Source: Sternotherus odoratus (lineage: Eukaryota; Chordata; Testudines; Kinosternidae). From it: DNA of 64,000 nucleotides. Of the stretch, positions 1-10,595 are shown in pieces. The stretch covers positions 135,273,259-135,337,258 of the forward strand of contig JAVMKO010000003.1 in the NCBI GenBank assembly GCA_032164245.1. The letters run 5' to 3'. Under the pieces are notes generated by a model. That model worked only from the letters and a program-made list of their open reading frames with translations. It had not been told where the DNA came from and ran no database searches. How positions within the stretch are numbered: the first letter of the stretch is position 1; the number at the start of each line of letters is the position of its first letter. The translations under genes and the position numbers were made by a program.

Positions 1-744
1 TCTAAAGTCCGTGTGCATTTGAAGCAACGTGGTTTGGCTCATCGGTTAATACAGCACAAGAAGAAAAATTAAAATGCAAACTTACTAGATTTAGGTAGTT
101 TTAGGTAGAGATGGAGTCAATGTGTTTATTTTTAAATCAAACGGTTTATTGGGATAAACACCCAAAAGCTCAGGAGCCCATTTAACCCCTTGGGTCAGTA
201 TGGTTAGCCTGGAAATCTCAAAACAGAAGGCTCTCCATAGCGTGACCCTTCCTGGGCTGTCCTAGTCACAATAAGGAAGAGCAGGCATGTGTGGATATGA
301 GAAATAATGGGTAAAAAAAAAAAATCATTTAACCAAATGCTTTCAAGTCTCAAACCTAAGGCTTAGTTTAGTTTGAGATTGGGACAATTTTTGTTATTGT
401 ATCTGAACCACTTAGTTTACCTTTTGACATAGGCATAAAATATTGTCACTTAATTATAGGCCATCTTTTGTTTAATACTATTCTCTAACAAGATTCAAAT
501 TCTTCTGATTATCTTGGAGGAAAGAAATAAAAATAGCCAAGACAATTTTTAGAGGCTGCTTCTGTGCAACTAGAGAGAGCACAAAGAAATATCTTAAGGG
601 TGCTTATTATATATCAAATCTTATTCACCTGATTACTATAACAGCTGAGGAGGCTTATGCCTGAGCTAACCAATACAAGAGATGGATTTGAGCATCTTTA
701 TATGCTATTTGGAAGTACAAATCTGAATCCAAGGCTTCATGGGT
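1..744. other. Intergenic, no gene seen
   Basis: AT-rich non-coding sequence with short A runs. No ORF of note, no RNA gene and no repeat family that I recognise. It ends where the 3' end of the decayed LINE begins. Confidence 0.5.
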
Positions 745-2400
745 TGGTTGTTGATCATCCTTCGAATTCAAAGAGGACCATGACATCACTGCTGATTTGG
801 TTTCTGTGAACACGTGTCTCTCTGATCAGGCCAATTTGAGCCTTGAACTGTCTGTGGCACACCGAACAATAGATGCTACTTGATTAACAGCAGACATTCT
901 GCTGTTGTGAAACTTGTGCTGATAGCACTTCTGCTCTGCCTTAACAGTTCTCAGCTCATTGTCTGTAGCTCCAGTACAGATGAGGCTTCGCCAGGTAGAA
1001 TGATCATGAGCGAGATCTTCCCAAAAGTCTGGGTCAGTGCTAAACACCCCAAGGATAACTTCAGAGAGTCCCTGAAACATTTCTTCTGGCCTCCCTGAGA
1101 TTGTTTTTCCTCCTTTAGGTTGCTGTAAAAGATTGCCTTTGGCAGTCACTCATCTGACTTCCTGGTGACATGGCCTGCCCATCTCATCTCTGATTTCATC
1201 AGTAGAGTATGGATGCTTAGAATACCTGCCCATATGAGAACCTCAGCATCTGGAGCCTTGTCTTGCCATCTTATCTTCATCCGTTTCCTCAGACAGCCCA
1301 TGTTAAAGTGATTCAGCTTCATAGCATGGCATCTGTATACTGTCCAGGTTTCACATGCATGCATCAGAGTTGGCAACACAATGGCTTTGTAGACCTTTGG
1401 TTTTGTTTGTTGACGAATGCCTCTGCAATCCCCCACATTTGCATGTAGTCTGCCAGAACTGTCACAAGCTGAAGAGAAATAGTCCAGACTCCACTGCATG
1501 TCAGACTCAGATATGGCATTCGGGGAACAGTCATCAGCAAACAGAAGATCGTGAACAGTCACTTCCTGTACCTTCATTTTTGCCTGTTGTCTCCTCAGAT
1601 TGAAGAGCTTCATTTCAGTCCAGTATCTGATGCCAATTCTGTTGCCATAGTCACAAAAAGCATCTATAAGCATGGCAAAATACATCATACAGAAGAGTGT
1701 TGGGACCAACACCCAGCCCTGCTTGATTCCACTGGTGACTGGGAAGGGTTCAGATGACTCAACGTCGTCCATAGCGCAAGCGAGCATGCCATCATGGAAC
1801 TGCAAAACCAAACCATTGCAATAAATTTTGCTATGTTCTTCCAAAGGCCCACACAACTGACTGTATCAAATGCTTTTGTCAAGTCAATGGAAGTCATATA
1901 CAGGTTGGAGTTCTGTTCCTGGCATTTCTCCTGAAGTTGATGAGCTGCAAACACTATGTCTATGGTCTTCACCTCCTTTCCTGAAGTCACACTGACTTTC
2001 AGGCAGAAGCCCTTGTTCAATGTGTTGCACAAGGCAATTCAGCAGAATTTTGCCAGTTATGGACAAGAAGCAGATTCCCTGACAATTGTTGCAGGTTTGT
2101 CTCTTACCTTTCCACTAGTACAAGGGGGATAATGGATGCATCCTCGTACTCCTGGAGTATAGTTCCTCGAGTCCACATTGACCGGAAAAATTCAGATCGT
2201 TTCAGAGCCACATGCAAGCCTCTGACCTTGCAGCCTTTTGCTGGTATAGTATCTGCTCCAGGTGCTTTACCATTTGACAGCAGGTCAGTAGCTCTCACTG
2301 TGTCAGTCAGCATTGGAGGGTCAGCAAGAGATATGTTGATCTCAGTCTAGGGCAGTCGATCAATTACCTCCTCACTAATAGAGGTTGTTCAGCTTCTCAG
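745..2400 (-). mobile_element. Decayed non-LTR retrotransposon (LINE), RT C-terminal half
   Basis: Minus-strand reading frames join, with frameshifts and stops, into one reverse-transcriptase protein. In protein order they cover about 2313-2104, 2032-1685, 1856-1146 and 1149-826. Visible motifs are DLTKAFDTV (RT motif A with its catalytic Asp), PVTSGIKQGWVLVPTLF (the QG motif), LLFADD (motif C, near 1530-1547), then VLPTLMHACETWTVY and a tail typical of LINE proteins of the endonuclease/RT type. The 5' part (endonuclease) is missing; the element is cut near 2400, next to a Helitron. It is clearly different from the CR1 copies elsewhere in the window. I cannot name the clade with certainty. 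At least three frame changes and several stops show it is dead. A host gene is excluded by the RT motifs. Confidence 0.85.
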
Positions 2401-2420
2401 CTTGTGCCGCTCCCTCTCTA

Positions 2421-3245
2421 TCTCTATATATAAAAGTCAAATGGTGTATGTATGCGTGCGTGTATGTATGTATGTATGCGTGGATGTAAGCTTACTCCTT
2501 CCACACCGTTTGAGCTAGAGACTTGAAATTTGGTACAGTTAGAGGTCTTGGGGTCCTAATGACCGTAAGAGTCGAAATTTTTTGAAATCTCACCTCTGAC
2601 GCCCCCCAGGGGTGAAATTCTTTAAAGGCCAATCACATCAGCTGGGCAGCTGCTGTTCTCTGTGACATAGTTCTGATGTCATAATACCCTCTCCAACAGA
2701 CACCGCACTCGCTCAGCTCTCTGCCCCACCCTCCTCCAACGGAACCCCGGAATCCCTCAGCTCTCTGCCCCTTCCCCCCTCCGATGGACCCCGGAATCCC
2801 TCAGCTCTCTGCCCCCTCCCCACCTCCGACGGACCCGAGTTGGGTTTGGTCAGAGGGTAAGTGAGGTGGGGGTATCGGGTTTGGTCGGGGGGTGAGGTGG
2901 GGGTGTCGGGTTTGGTGGGGGGTAAGTGAGCCGGGGGTGTTGGGTTTGGTCTGGGGGGGGTGGGAAGGTGTCTGGGTGGGTGAGGTGTGGGTGTTGGGGT
3001 TGGTCAGGGGGTGTTGGGGTTGGTAGGGGGGTGACGTGGAGGTTTTGGGTTTGGGTGGGGGGGTGAAAATGTGAGTCGGGGTTGGTCGAGGGGTAAGTGA
3101 GGTGGGGGTGTTGGGTTTGGTCGGGGGGGTTAGGTGGGGGTGTCAGGTTTGCTCTCTGCCCCCTCCAACGGACCCTGTACTCGCTCAGCTCTCTGCCCCC
3201 TCCCCACCTCCGACTGACCCGAGCAACGCCGGGTATTTTCGCTAG
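2421..3245 (+). mobile_element. Non-autonomous Helitron
   Basis: The left end begins TCTCTATATATAAAAG directly after an A. The right end has a short GC hairpin (ACCCGAGCAACGCCGGGT), then TATTTTCG and a terminal CTAG followed by T. TC at the 5' end, CTRR at the 3' end, a hairpin just inside it and insertion between A and T are the hallmarks of Helitrons; there is no target-site duplication. No Rep/helicase ORF is present, so the copy is non-autonomous. The inside is made of tandem blocks. It sits at the truncated 5' side of the LINE at 745-2400. Confidence 0.8.
2700..3225 (+). repeat. Tandem repeats inside the Helitron (C-rich blocks and G-rich minisatellite)
   Basis: Two kinds of unit are visible. 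Units of roughly 45-60 bp containing CAGCTCTCTGCCCC and CCGACGGACCC occur at about 2710-2835 and again at 3150-3225. Between them (about 2850-3147) are many imperfect copies of a roughly 30-bp unit of the form GTGAGGTGGGGGTGTTGGG plus TTTGGTCGGGGG. The plus strand has dense runs of three to seven G, so G-quadruplex formation is plausible. A 142-residue Pro/Thr/His-rich frame on the minus strand is a by-product of this repeat, not a protein. Confidence 0.8.
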
Positions 3246-5190
3246 TAGGATATAACAATGGATCAAGGGTACAGGCAAACTGAAAATGAACTTTCTTCAA
3301 TAATCACTCACACAAAGAATAACTAAGTGCTCTAAAATCCTGGGATCTTCCAAGGACCCTAAGGAAGATACATTAGGAATACATTGGGGCATCTAATTTG
3401 CATGTCGAATTCCCACTAGCTCCTTTGAAATTCCCAGGCTGATCCTTCCAGTTCACAGTCTTTTTCATATAGGCAGGGTTGGTAACACTGCCTATGATTC
3501 TGGTTGCCTGACACTTCCCATCATAAGACCCTGTTTTCAGTTCTTTACAACTTTGCCAAACCAACGGTTTGGGCTGAAATTTTCCTTTCTGGGTATTTGC
3601 CTTAGGCTGAAATTATTTATCGATCTAGCTATCAAGTTTCAAAAATAGTTCAGAAGTTTCCAGGAATGAGATTAGGGGAAAATACATTGTTTTGGCCATG
3701 CTAAAAAAAATTCTTATAACTACTTTGTTAAGAATCTCTAGCACCTCCATGTTTTGGAGCGGGGATTTAAATTTTTACGGAAGGATGGCCTTTATGCCAG
3801 GGATGGATGTTTTGCTGCTCCTCTGGAAAAAACAAATTTGATCAAGTTTGCATGTGCTCAGTGGAGATGTGTTAGTGTTTGGCAGCTAAATACTCCAGAG
3901 TTTCCATTCACATTAAGCATGGTCCATCCCCAGGCTGCAGGGGCTAAGCATAACTTTCCCTGCAATTGCTCCTCCCAGCTGCTGCAGGCATTATGGTGTT
4001 GGGCCCCAAAACTAAGAGCAACGAGACTGTCTCTCCTATGCTCTCAATACTCACCCTTCTGGTGCCTAGGCAGCATGGAGAAGATTACAACCTGAGTTGA
4101 ATGCAAAGGAGACAAGAGCTGAACCGGGGTGGGGTGGCAGCAAAGGGAATAAACCTTAGGACAAGGAGCGAGAGACGGGGACTGGATGCTTGGTGGTGAG
4201 ACGGGCAAAGGGAGGCTGGAAGCCTTGGCGGGGAGGGAAAACTTAGATCACACACGGAGCTGGAGAAGAGAAGAGAAACTGGGAACCAATGGACATGGGA
4301 AGAGAATGAAGATTGGAACTGTCAGGGCAAGGAGACACTGCTGAGAAGGCCAGAGAGGGTGACTGGGAACAGACTGGACAAGACTGAAACTCAGATGAAG
4401 AGTGCAGAGATGGAGACTGGGAGTAGCTGGGTTAGGAGTCTGGGACTGGGATGAGTAGCTAGGTAGTAGAGAGGGAGACTAGACCAGGCCAGGCTGGAGG
4501 GAACAGAGACAGAAGAGTTTGTGAGCACCAGAGAACACTCCCCTCTAGTACCCTAGAATGGAATCCAGCATTCCCGAGTCCCACCATTCCTCTGTGTCAG
4601 CAAATATGTGTGAAACTCACCAGCAAACTGAGCACATCATCCCCCAATAATACTGATCCGTTAGACAACCTACTCCTGCTATCAGTTATTCCATTATCTC
4701 AAGTGACATCTGTGCTATGCACCTAAATATTCCAACTCCGCTGACAACTCATGACTGTTAACATGACCCTCATGATGGAGAATTTCCTTTTTTTTTCCAG
4801 TATATTTAAAACAAACTGAGGGAGGAAGAGGGAATTCCACACCAGAAACGACATTGGAAGACCATTATTAAGGTTGCAAAGTCAAGCACTCAAAAACTAA
4901 GAAATGCCAAACTTAAGGTTAACCACGTAATGCTATTTTGGCCCCCTTGTGCATACGCGTTATGACACAGTCTTTATTTTCAGGATCAAATACTATTTTT
5001 CCAAAGGCCCCTGTCTCATTCAGTGGACAGGATGGACTCTTCTCTGAGGATGGCTCTTGGTAGTGCAGTGAAGGAAGTGGTTGTCTGTAGGAACCTGCTT
5101 CATTCATTGCAGAAGCTGTCAAGTGTTTGGTGAATGAAACAGGGGGAGGAAGAGAAAGGGGCTATCATGGTTAAAGCAATTGAATGCTGC
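3246..5190. other. Intergenic; purine-rich tract at about 4100-4520
   Basis: No gene is supported. The frame 3754-4095 (113 codons) has no recognisable domain and no splice context, and I treat it as chance. From about 4100 to 4520 the plus strand is strongly purine-rich with irregular repeats of GAGACTGGGA-like words, probably an old degenerate tandem array or a remnant of an unknown repeat. The rest is unremarkable. Confidence 0.45.
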
Positions 5191-5194
5191 CCTG

Positions 5195-5300
5195 GAGAAT
5201 TAGATTCTATCCTTGCTTCTGCCACCGAGTTCCTGAGTGATGCTGGGCAAATCATTTAACCCAGCTTTTCACAGGTGGTCACTGTCTTTTCCTCATTTTC
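5195..5300 (+). repeat. MIR-like (CORE-SINE) fragment
   Basis: The stretch contains TGATGCTGGGCAAATCATTT, the decayed form of the MIR segment TG.CCTTGGGCAAGTCACTT, preceded by a CTTGCTTCTGCCACC segment seen in the same SINE body. A second old amniote repeat follows at about 5335-5445 (GAAGTCACTGGGAGCTGTG, CTCAAAAATCAGGCCA), related to the piece at 7415-7560. Confidence 0.55.
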
Positions 5301-5612
5301 TGAGGGCCCAACTTGAGGCCCTGGGAGTCTGATTTGCAGAAATGCTGAGCACTCACAGCTGCCATTGAAGTCACTGGGAGCTGTGCTCTGAGCATCCAAG
5401 ATGCCATATAATGCTAAGCTCCCTCAAAAATCAGGCCATAAGCATCTCAAGTGGGGCACCTGGAATTCATGGCCATTTGTACAGCTCTCCACCTGTAAAA
5501 TTTATGCTTCAGCTCTCCACCTGTAAAATGACACCTCACAGAAATATTGTGAAAATAAATCCATTCATTTTTTTGGACCACTTGGATATTGCATTGATAA
5601 GTGAATACTGTA

Positions 5613-6414
5613 TGTAAGGGCGTCGGTCACTCACCCGGCGGCGCCCCCGTCTGCTCTTCTGGGGATTAGCTCTTTTTGACCCTGGAGCGCCCTCTGCCGG
5701 CTGACGTCCACTTCTCCACACTGGTCCCGTGCCCCTCCCGGACCCCCTTGCTGAGGGTGCTGCACCCCTGCAGTACCCCCCTGGTCTTAGGGTCTCCCCC
5801 TCCCTGGGGAACCCACCTGGTCTTAGGGTCTCCCCCTCCCTGGGGAACCCACCTGGTCTTAGGGTCTCCCCCTCCCTGGGGAACCCACTACCCACTATCC
5901 CCAACTCGCCTCAGATACTGCCACTGCCAGTCATCACTGCCTCAGTTCAATGAGGCTGACTGCAGTCTCATGGCTACTCATCACCGGCAAGAACGGGGTT
6001 GGCCTGCTGCTTCTATTCCTAGCCCTGGGCCACCCCCTTGCAACCCCCAGTACCCCGTGGGTCGGGCCTTCCCTAGGCTCAGCAAGCTGGGGCCCTCCAG
6101 CTAGAGCTAGTCGCTCCCTGGCTCCCAGCTGCCTTGCCCTCGCCTTATCCCAGTCCAGGTACTTTGATAAAGGCTCCCTGCAGCCAGGCCCTGTCTCCCT
6201 CTGAATACAGAGGAGACTGACCCCCTGGCTCCTGCCTCCCAGGCTTTTATACAGCCTGGAATGTTTGGAGCGTGGCCACACAGCTGAGCCTGCTTTCCAC
6301 TTAAGCCTGCTAGCAGGCTCCCAGCTACAACCCCTGTCCCTGGGCTGCTTCCAGACCCTTCCTGGGGCTACCCCAACCCCTTTTCAGGGGGGAGCGGGTG
6401 GTCACCCCGCTACA
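5613..6414 (+). mobile_element. Solo LTR (family A, copy 1)
   Basis: The element starts TGTAAGGGCG and ends CACCCCGCTACA, so it has TG...CA ends. It is flanked by an exact 5-bp duplication, CTGTA at 5608-5612 and CTGTA at 6415-6419. A TATA-like CTTTTATACAGCC lies near 6243. Two further copies (17083-17771 on the minus strand, and 49441-50787) share the ends and body. Five-base duplications and TG/CA ends fit an LTR retrotransposon or endogenous retrovirus family. No internal coding region is next to it, so it is a solo LTR. Reading frames crossing it (for example 5676-6104) are not genes. Confidence 0.85.
5780..5887 (+). repeat. 36-bp tandem triplication inside LTR
   Basis: Three adjacent, essentially identical 36-bp units begin CCTGGTCTTAGGGTCTCC and end with TGGGGAACCCA. 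The other two copies of this LTR carry only one such unit, so the triplication looks private to this copy and recent. Confidence 0.9.
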
Positions 6415-7414
6415 CTGTAATTCTGTCTTCAGAGAAGAGTTTGAATAACATGCAGAAATTAAGGCCTAGGGCCACACTGAACAAAAGGAAAACAAAATAT
6501 TAAATATTTTACCACTGAAAAAAATGAAAAAAATTATCAAAACAAAAAATGGCCATTCCAAGAAAGTGAAAATCTCCATGGGAAATTTTCATTTTGGTCT
6601 AAGTTATCCACTTGCTAACCCAAGTGGCCGGGGGACAGCAGGCACGGACACCTTATTTTTTGGTTTTACTTCTCCTCCCCTCCATTTTTCCCTACACATT
6701 TCCTTTATATTTCCCCACCAGAAGAGAAAAAATAAACATAGGAGAGAATGGGAGGAGAGAGAATCTGAAACCACCAAAATATTCCAGTTTTCAGAAAAAA
6801 CAAAACCTGCTTCAGTGTTTATTTTGTTGAAAATATGAAAGTGTGTGTGAACATTTGTTAACTAAATGACAGTTTTGTTTTGTTGAGTTTTCAAAGAAAG
6901 TATATAGCATTTTCCAGATAGTCCTACTCAGTCCTACTCAGAACTCAGAGCGCCAGGAACTACAGAACTGCGGGAAAACTGCTATTCTCTTTCAGTAACT
7001 GTAAAACAACCCAGCACTGTGCATGACTGGCACAGCTCCAGTCCCGTCTGATAGGTAGGTGTTAAAATTAAAAACGATGTGTATGCTGTAAGAGAAGAAA
7101 TGAAAGAAAAGTACCTTGGAGAGGCAAATTACCTAAAATGAAGGCCATAGAAATCGATCTCCAACAGGTGGATTCCCATTTCAAGTCTGTTCTGTGCTTT
7201 ATAAGAGGCAAAGAAGCAATAATGTTGTGCTAATCTGCCATCAGTTTCTTCCAAAGTATTACAAAGGCTACATTCTCCAAAAGTTGTGCATTCCAAACAG
7301 GCGATTATATACCTTCCTGAGAGATGAAGTTCATTTGCACACACACCTTTCAGGCTGAAATTTTCAAACATAAAGTGCCTAGTGTCAGGCATCTGAATGA
7401 GAGGCCTGAATATT
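6415..7414. other. Intergenic, AT-rich
   Basis: No gene seen. Parts of 6490-6600 and 6770-6900 resemble a GAAATTTT/CATTTTGG-rich old repeat that also appears near 18395-18645, 55890-56270 and 58940-59080. The family is not recognised with confidence. Confidence 0.4.
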
Positions 7415-7560
7415 CAGAGGTGCTGAGCACTCCCAATTCCCACTGAAGTCAATGGGAGCCTTGCGTTCTCAGCACCTCTAAAAGCCGGCCATTTATTTAG
7501 GTGCCTCAAAGTGTATTTAGGTACCTAACCGGAGGACAAGCCACTTCAAAAATTCTGACT
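7415..7560 (+). repeat. Old amniote interspersed repeat fragment
   Basis: It contains TTCAGAGGTGCTGAGCACTC, CACTGAAGTCAATGGGAGCC and TTTAGGTGCCTCAAAGTG. These words recur in decayed form at 5335-5445, 11190-11250 and 11450-11620. It is an old dispersed family; I do not name it. Confidence 0.5.
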
Positions 7561-9145
7561 GAAAACCTAAGTGAGAGTACACACAAGCAGGTTTAAGGAG
7601 AGATGGAAGGCATTTATTGAGACATGCAAGAGACTATTCTGTGTGGGGGCATGAACTGCATCTTTAAACTTGGGCAGTTGATTTCCAATTTCATAGCCTG
7701 ATCCAAAACCGTTTGAAATTAATATAAAAAAGTCTTCAGCTAAATTCAATGGGTTTTGGATCACACCCTTGGAGACTGTCTAACCACCTTAGCTTTAACA
7801 ATTTACTCTGTATGCCACCCAAATCAATTTACTAGGGAAAGATTTGAGTGTAAATGTATTTTGAACTATAAAAGTGGATTAATAAAGAAGTATTAGCTAA
7901 TCAGTTGAGCTGTGAGTGCCATACAAGCAGCTAATAGAACTAATCTCTGAAGTCAATGACACACAGCATGTGTTTGAAGTGAGTCAGTCATAGGTAAAAA
8001 CCAGCTGATTGTGATGGAGTGGGAGGAGCCAAATCCTTGTCATTTGTGCTGGTAAATTATAAATACAGAGCGAGATAGCAAGAGGCCCAGTCTCAAGAAG
8101 CCCTCCCTGACAAGAGCCTTCTCCACAAAAGCAAAATGACCAAGTTGTGATAAGCACGCACCAGCTGCAGTCGAATGGGTGCTGGCCACAGTTTAACGGC
8201 ATGGATTGTTCAGGACAGGCTATCCCCAGCACCATTTCAGGAATAGTCATTAAATCCGGTCAGAAAAATTTCCTTCAAAAAATATGAAAGCTTCCCACAA
8301 AAAAAAAAATGAAAAGAAAAAAAAAAAAGATGAAAAGAAAAAAAAAAACGCAGCTTGTCCCAAGATTGATGCACTGGCAGGTTCAACAAGCACATGAACC
8401 TTTCTGTAGCTAGAAATGTACCCCTCTGGAAATGGGAATATTATCTTCCTCTCTCACCTTTGTGAAGCTCTTTGAGCTCCTTTTAAGAAAAGCTCTCTGG
8501 AAGTCGAACACATAATTATAAAAACTGCAGCTTATGTTACACAGAACTTTTGAACCCAGGGATGACGCAATGGCCCGTTGCCAGGACAAAGAATATTTAA
8601 CACCTCGTTTAAAAACAGGTGCTACATGTTATGCATCGGTGAGGTGTACATCACTGAAACCTAAAGACCCCGCAAGCCAGTGGTAAGGCTGTGAACCAGG
8701 GCAGCCATAGAACAACAGAGCCATAAAATACTAATTAGCGTCATACACTTGCAATGGACATTTTTATTTATTGACATGGTCAAATTAAGAAAGCAGCAGT
8801 ATTTTTTTATAGCCTCGAGGGCAACATGAGAAAAGTTAGTATTCATGTTCAATCAACTACAGTAGTTTGTCTCAACTACAGTGACATTCATATATTTAAA
8901 AGCTCAAAAGAAATAGAAGTTTTAATACACCTCCCTATCAGGGGAGAGAACCCTCGTCCTTAGCAGTTGCACATCTTGTCTATCTGTTCCCAAATCATAG
9001 AAAATTAGCTACCTCACCGGGAATAGAGAAAGCCTCATAGCTTCTAGCATACATAGCCACAAGCCTGATTTCTGTGTACATGTGGTTGAAAACAGCCACT
9101 TAGGAAAGGGCTATTTTTAGTTACAGGAGACAGACCTGTGGGTTC
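7561..9145. other. Intergenic, no gene seen
   Basis: Ordinary non-coding sequence. An A-rich low-complexity patch lies at about 8296-8348. No ORF here carries a recognisable domain. Confidence 0.45.
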
Positions 9146-9603
9146 TGTGGCAGGGTGCTGGCCAGGAGTGCCTGAGCCAGCCCTGCGGGCCCTTTAAGAG
9201 GGAGCACCAGCCTGCAAACCTCCCTTGCAGGAAAGGCTAATTAGCCACCTGGGCTGCAGAGGGCTCAGGCTTGATGAGTGGCACTTGGCAGCCTCCTCGG
9301 GGATAAAAGGCCTGCCAGGAAGCAAGCCCAGTGTGGTGGGGATGGTATAGATACTATAGAGTGTGGTGTGTGTGAAGAGCTATTCAGAGCTGTGCTTGTT
9401 TGGAGCTGAACTATATAGAGTTGATAGAGCTGTGAACTGTAGAGTTGTATGCAGAGCTGAACTATATAGCGTTGAAGACTGTATTGTATAAAGCTGTATA
9501 TATTGGTGGTGGGGTCTTGCACTGTGAATTAAAGAGCACTGTTTGAAGCAAAGAAGGGTTTTCCTGCCTGTTCCTGCGAGGGGTGAGAGAGCGGTCTGTC
9601 ACA
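9146..9603 (+). mobile_element. Solo LTR (family B)
   Basis: The element begins TGTGGCAGGGTGC and ends GTCTGTCACA (TG...CA). It is flanked by GTTC at 9142-9145 and GTTC at 9604-9607, a 4-bp duplication. A TATA-like GGGATAAAAGGCC lies near 9300, and an ATTAAAGAGCACTG polyadenylation-like signal near 9527, in the order expected of U3-R-U5. Between them are imperfect repeats of GAGCTGAACTATATAG-like words. No internal retroelement genes adjoin it. Whether it is Gypsy-like or retroviral cannot be decided from the LTR alone. Confidence 0.75.
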
Positions 9604-9899
9604 GTTCCCACTACTTGCTACCACCCCTAGAACGGACAGTTTTGAATGCCACAAAGTAGCAACCTAGGTGAAAATAAGTGTATTATAGAGAAAATCAAGC
9701 CAAGCTCACATCTGGCTGACAATAGAAGTGATTGGTTGGTAAATTTAAATTTCCCATCTCAGAATATAACAATACTGCAACAATAATAATCAATCACAGA
9801 ACATATGTAAATATCGCCATCCTAACTGGCTCCTCGACATTCTGAGCCAATGCTGTACCCAAACAACGTAAGTATTCATCCTTTCTTTATAGCTTATCA

Positions 9900-10345
9900 G
9901 TCAACAATAGTTCATGCCTGACCTCTTCTCAAATTTCCTCCCCTACATCAAGCCTTTACTGCCCATTTTGTCTGCTCCACACTTTCTTCCATGCTGCCCA
10001 TGCTTCCTGCATGAAACAAGCTCACAGAGCTGATCTGTCCTTAACCTCTTACCTTTTAATTCCCTCTTCAAGATCCACTTCTTCTGCAATAGAAAAAAAA
10101 AAAGTATGAATGATGGCTGGGTTTAAGGGCAAATGGAAATATTTTCAAAACAAATGTCTGAAAAGGGTATATATTTTTATTGCCTGTCTCTCTCCACTTA
10201 CCTTTGTATGTCGTTTAACTGCTTGGATTGCAAGCGTTTGAGGCCAGGGACTATGCCATACACACACACACACACACACACTCAATGCCTTGCACAAGGT
10301 TTCAATCTTAACTAGGGTACCTCGGTGTTACAGCAATATAAGTAT
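9900..10345 (+). mobile_element. L3/CR1-like LINE 3' end, ancient
   Basis: Segments match the recurring 3' part of an old amniote LINE: CTCTTCAAGATCCACTTCTTC near 10065, GGATTGCAAGCG...GGCCAGGGACTATG near 10223-10254, CAATGCCTTGCACAAGG near 10285 and a GTTACAGCAATATAAG end. A (CA)n run has expanded inside it at 10260-10281. Confidence 0.6.
10260..10281 (+). repeat. (AC)n microsatellite
   Basis: An uninterrupted dinucleotide repeat of eleven units, inside the LINE end. Confidence 0.95.
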
Positions 10346-10507
10346 TTTAAATTATAAAACAATATAAAATAGATTCTAATTTAATCTCTTCAAAATAGTT
10401 AATTCATGGACAGATTTCCAATATTACTATTTATTATTTGAACTATTATAGAGCCCAAAGGCCCTAGTCAAGAATTCCACTATGTCTGAGCATCATACAG
10501 ATTTTAA

Positions 10508-10582
10508 GAATCAGAGAGGTAGCCGTGTTAGTCTGGAATAGCAGAGGTAACAAAGTCCTGTGGCACCTTAAAGACTAACTAT
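10508..10582 (-). mobile_element. Penelope-like element fragment with 13-bp TSD
   Basis: The insertion begins GAATCAGAGAGGTAGCCGTG, and continues to CACCTTAAAGACTAACTAT. It is flanked by ATACAGATTTTAA at 10495-10507 and again at 10583-10595, a 13-bp duplication. On the minus strand it is the extreme 3' end of the family also seen at 36913, 46048 and 51285, 5'-truncated after about 75 bp. The assignment to Penelope-like elements is from family knowledge and is less sure than the insertion itself. Confidence 0.8.
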
Positions 10583-10595
10583 ATACAGATTTTAA

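Noticed and set aside
2850..3278. 142-codon Pro/Thr/His-rich minus-strand ORF
   Set aside because: It is the translation of the Helitron minisatellite.
5676..6281. ORFs with repeated peptide units on both strands
   Set aside because: They come from the 36-bp triplication in a solo LTR.
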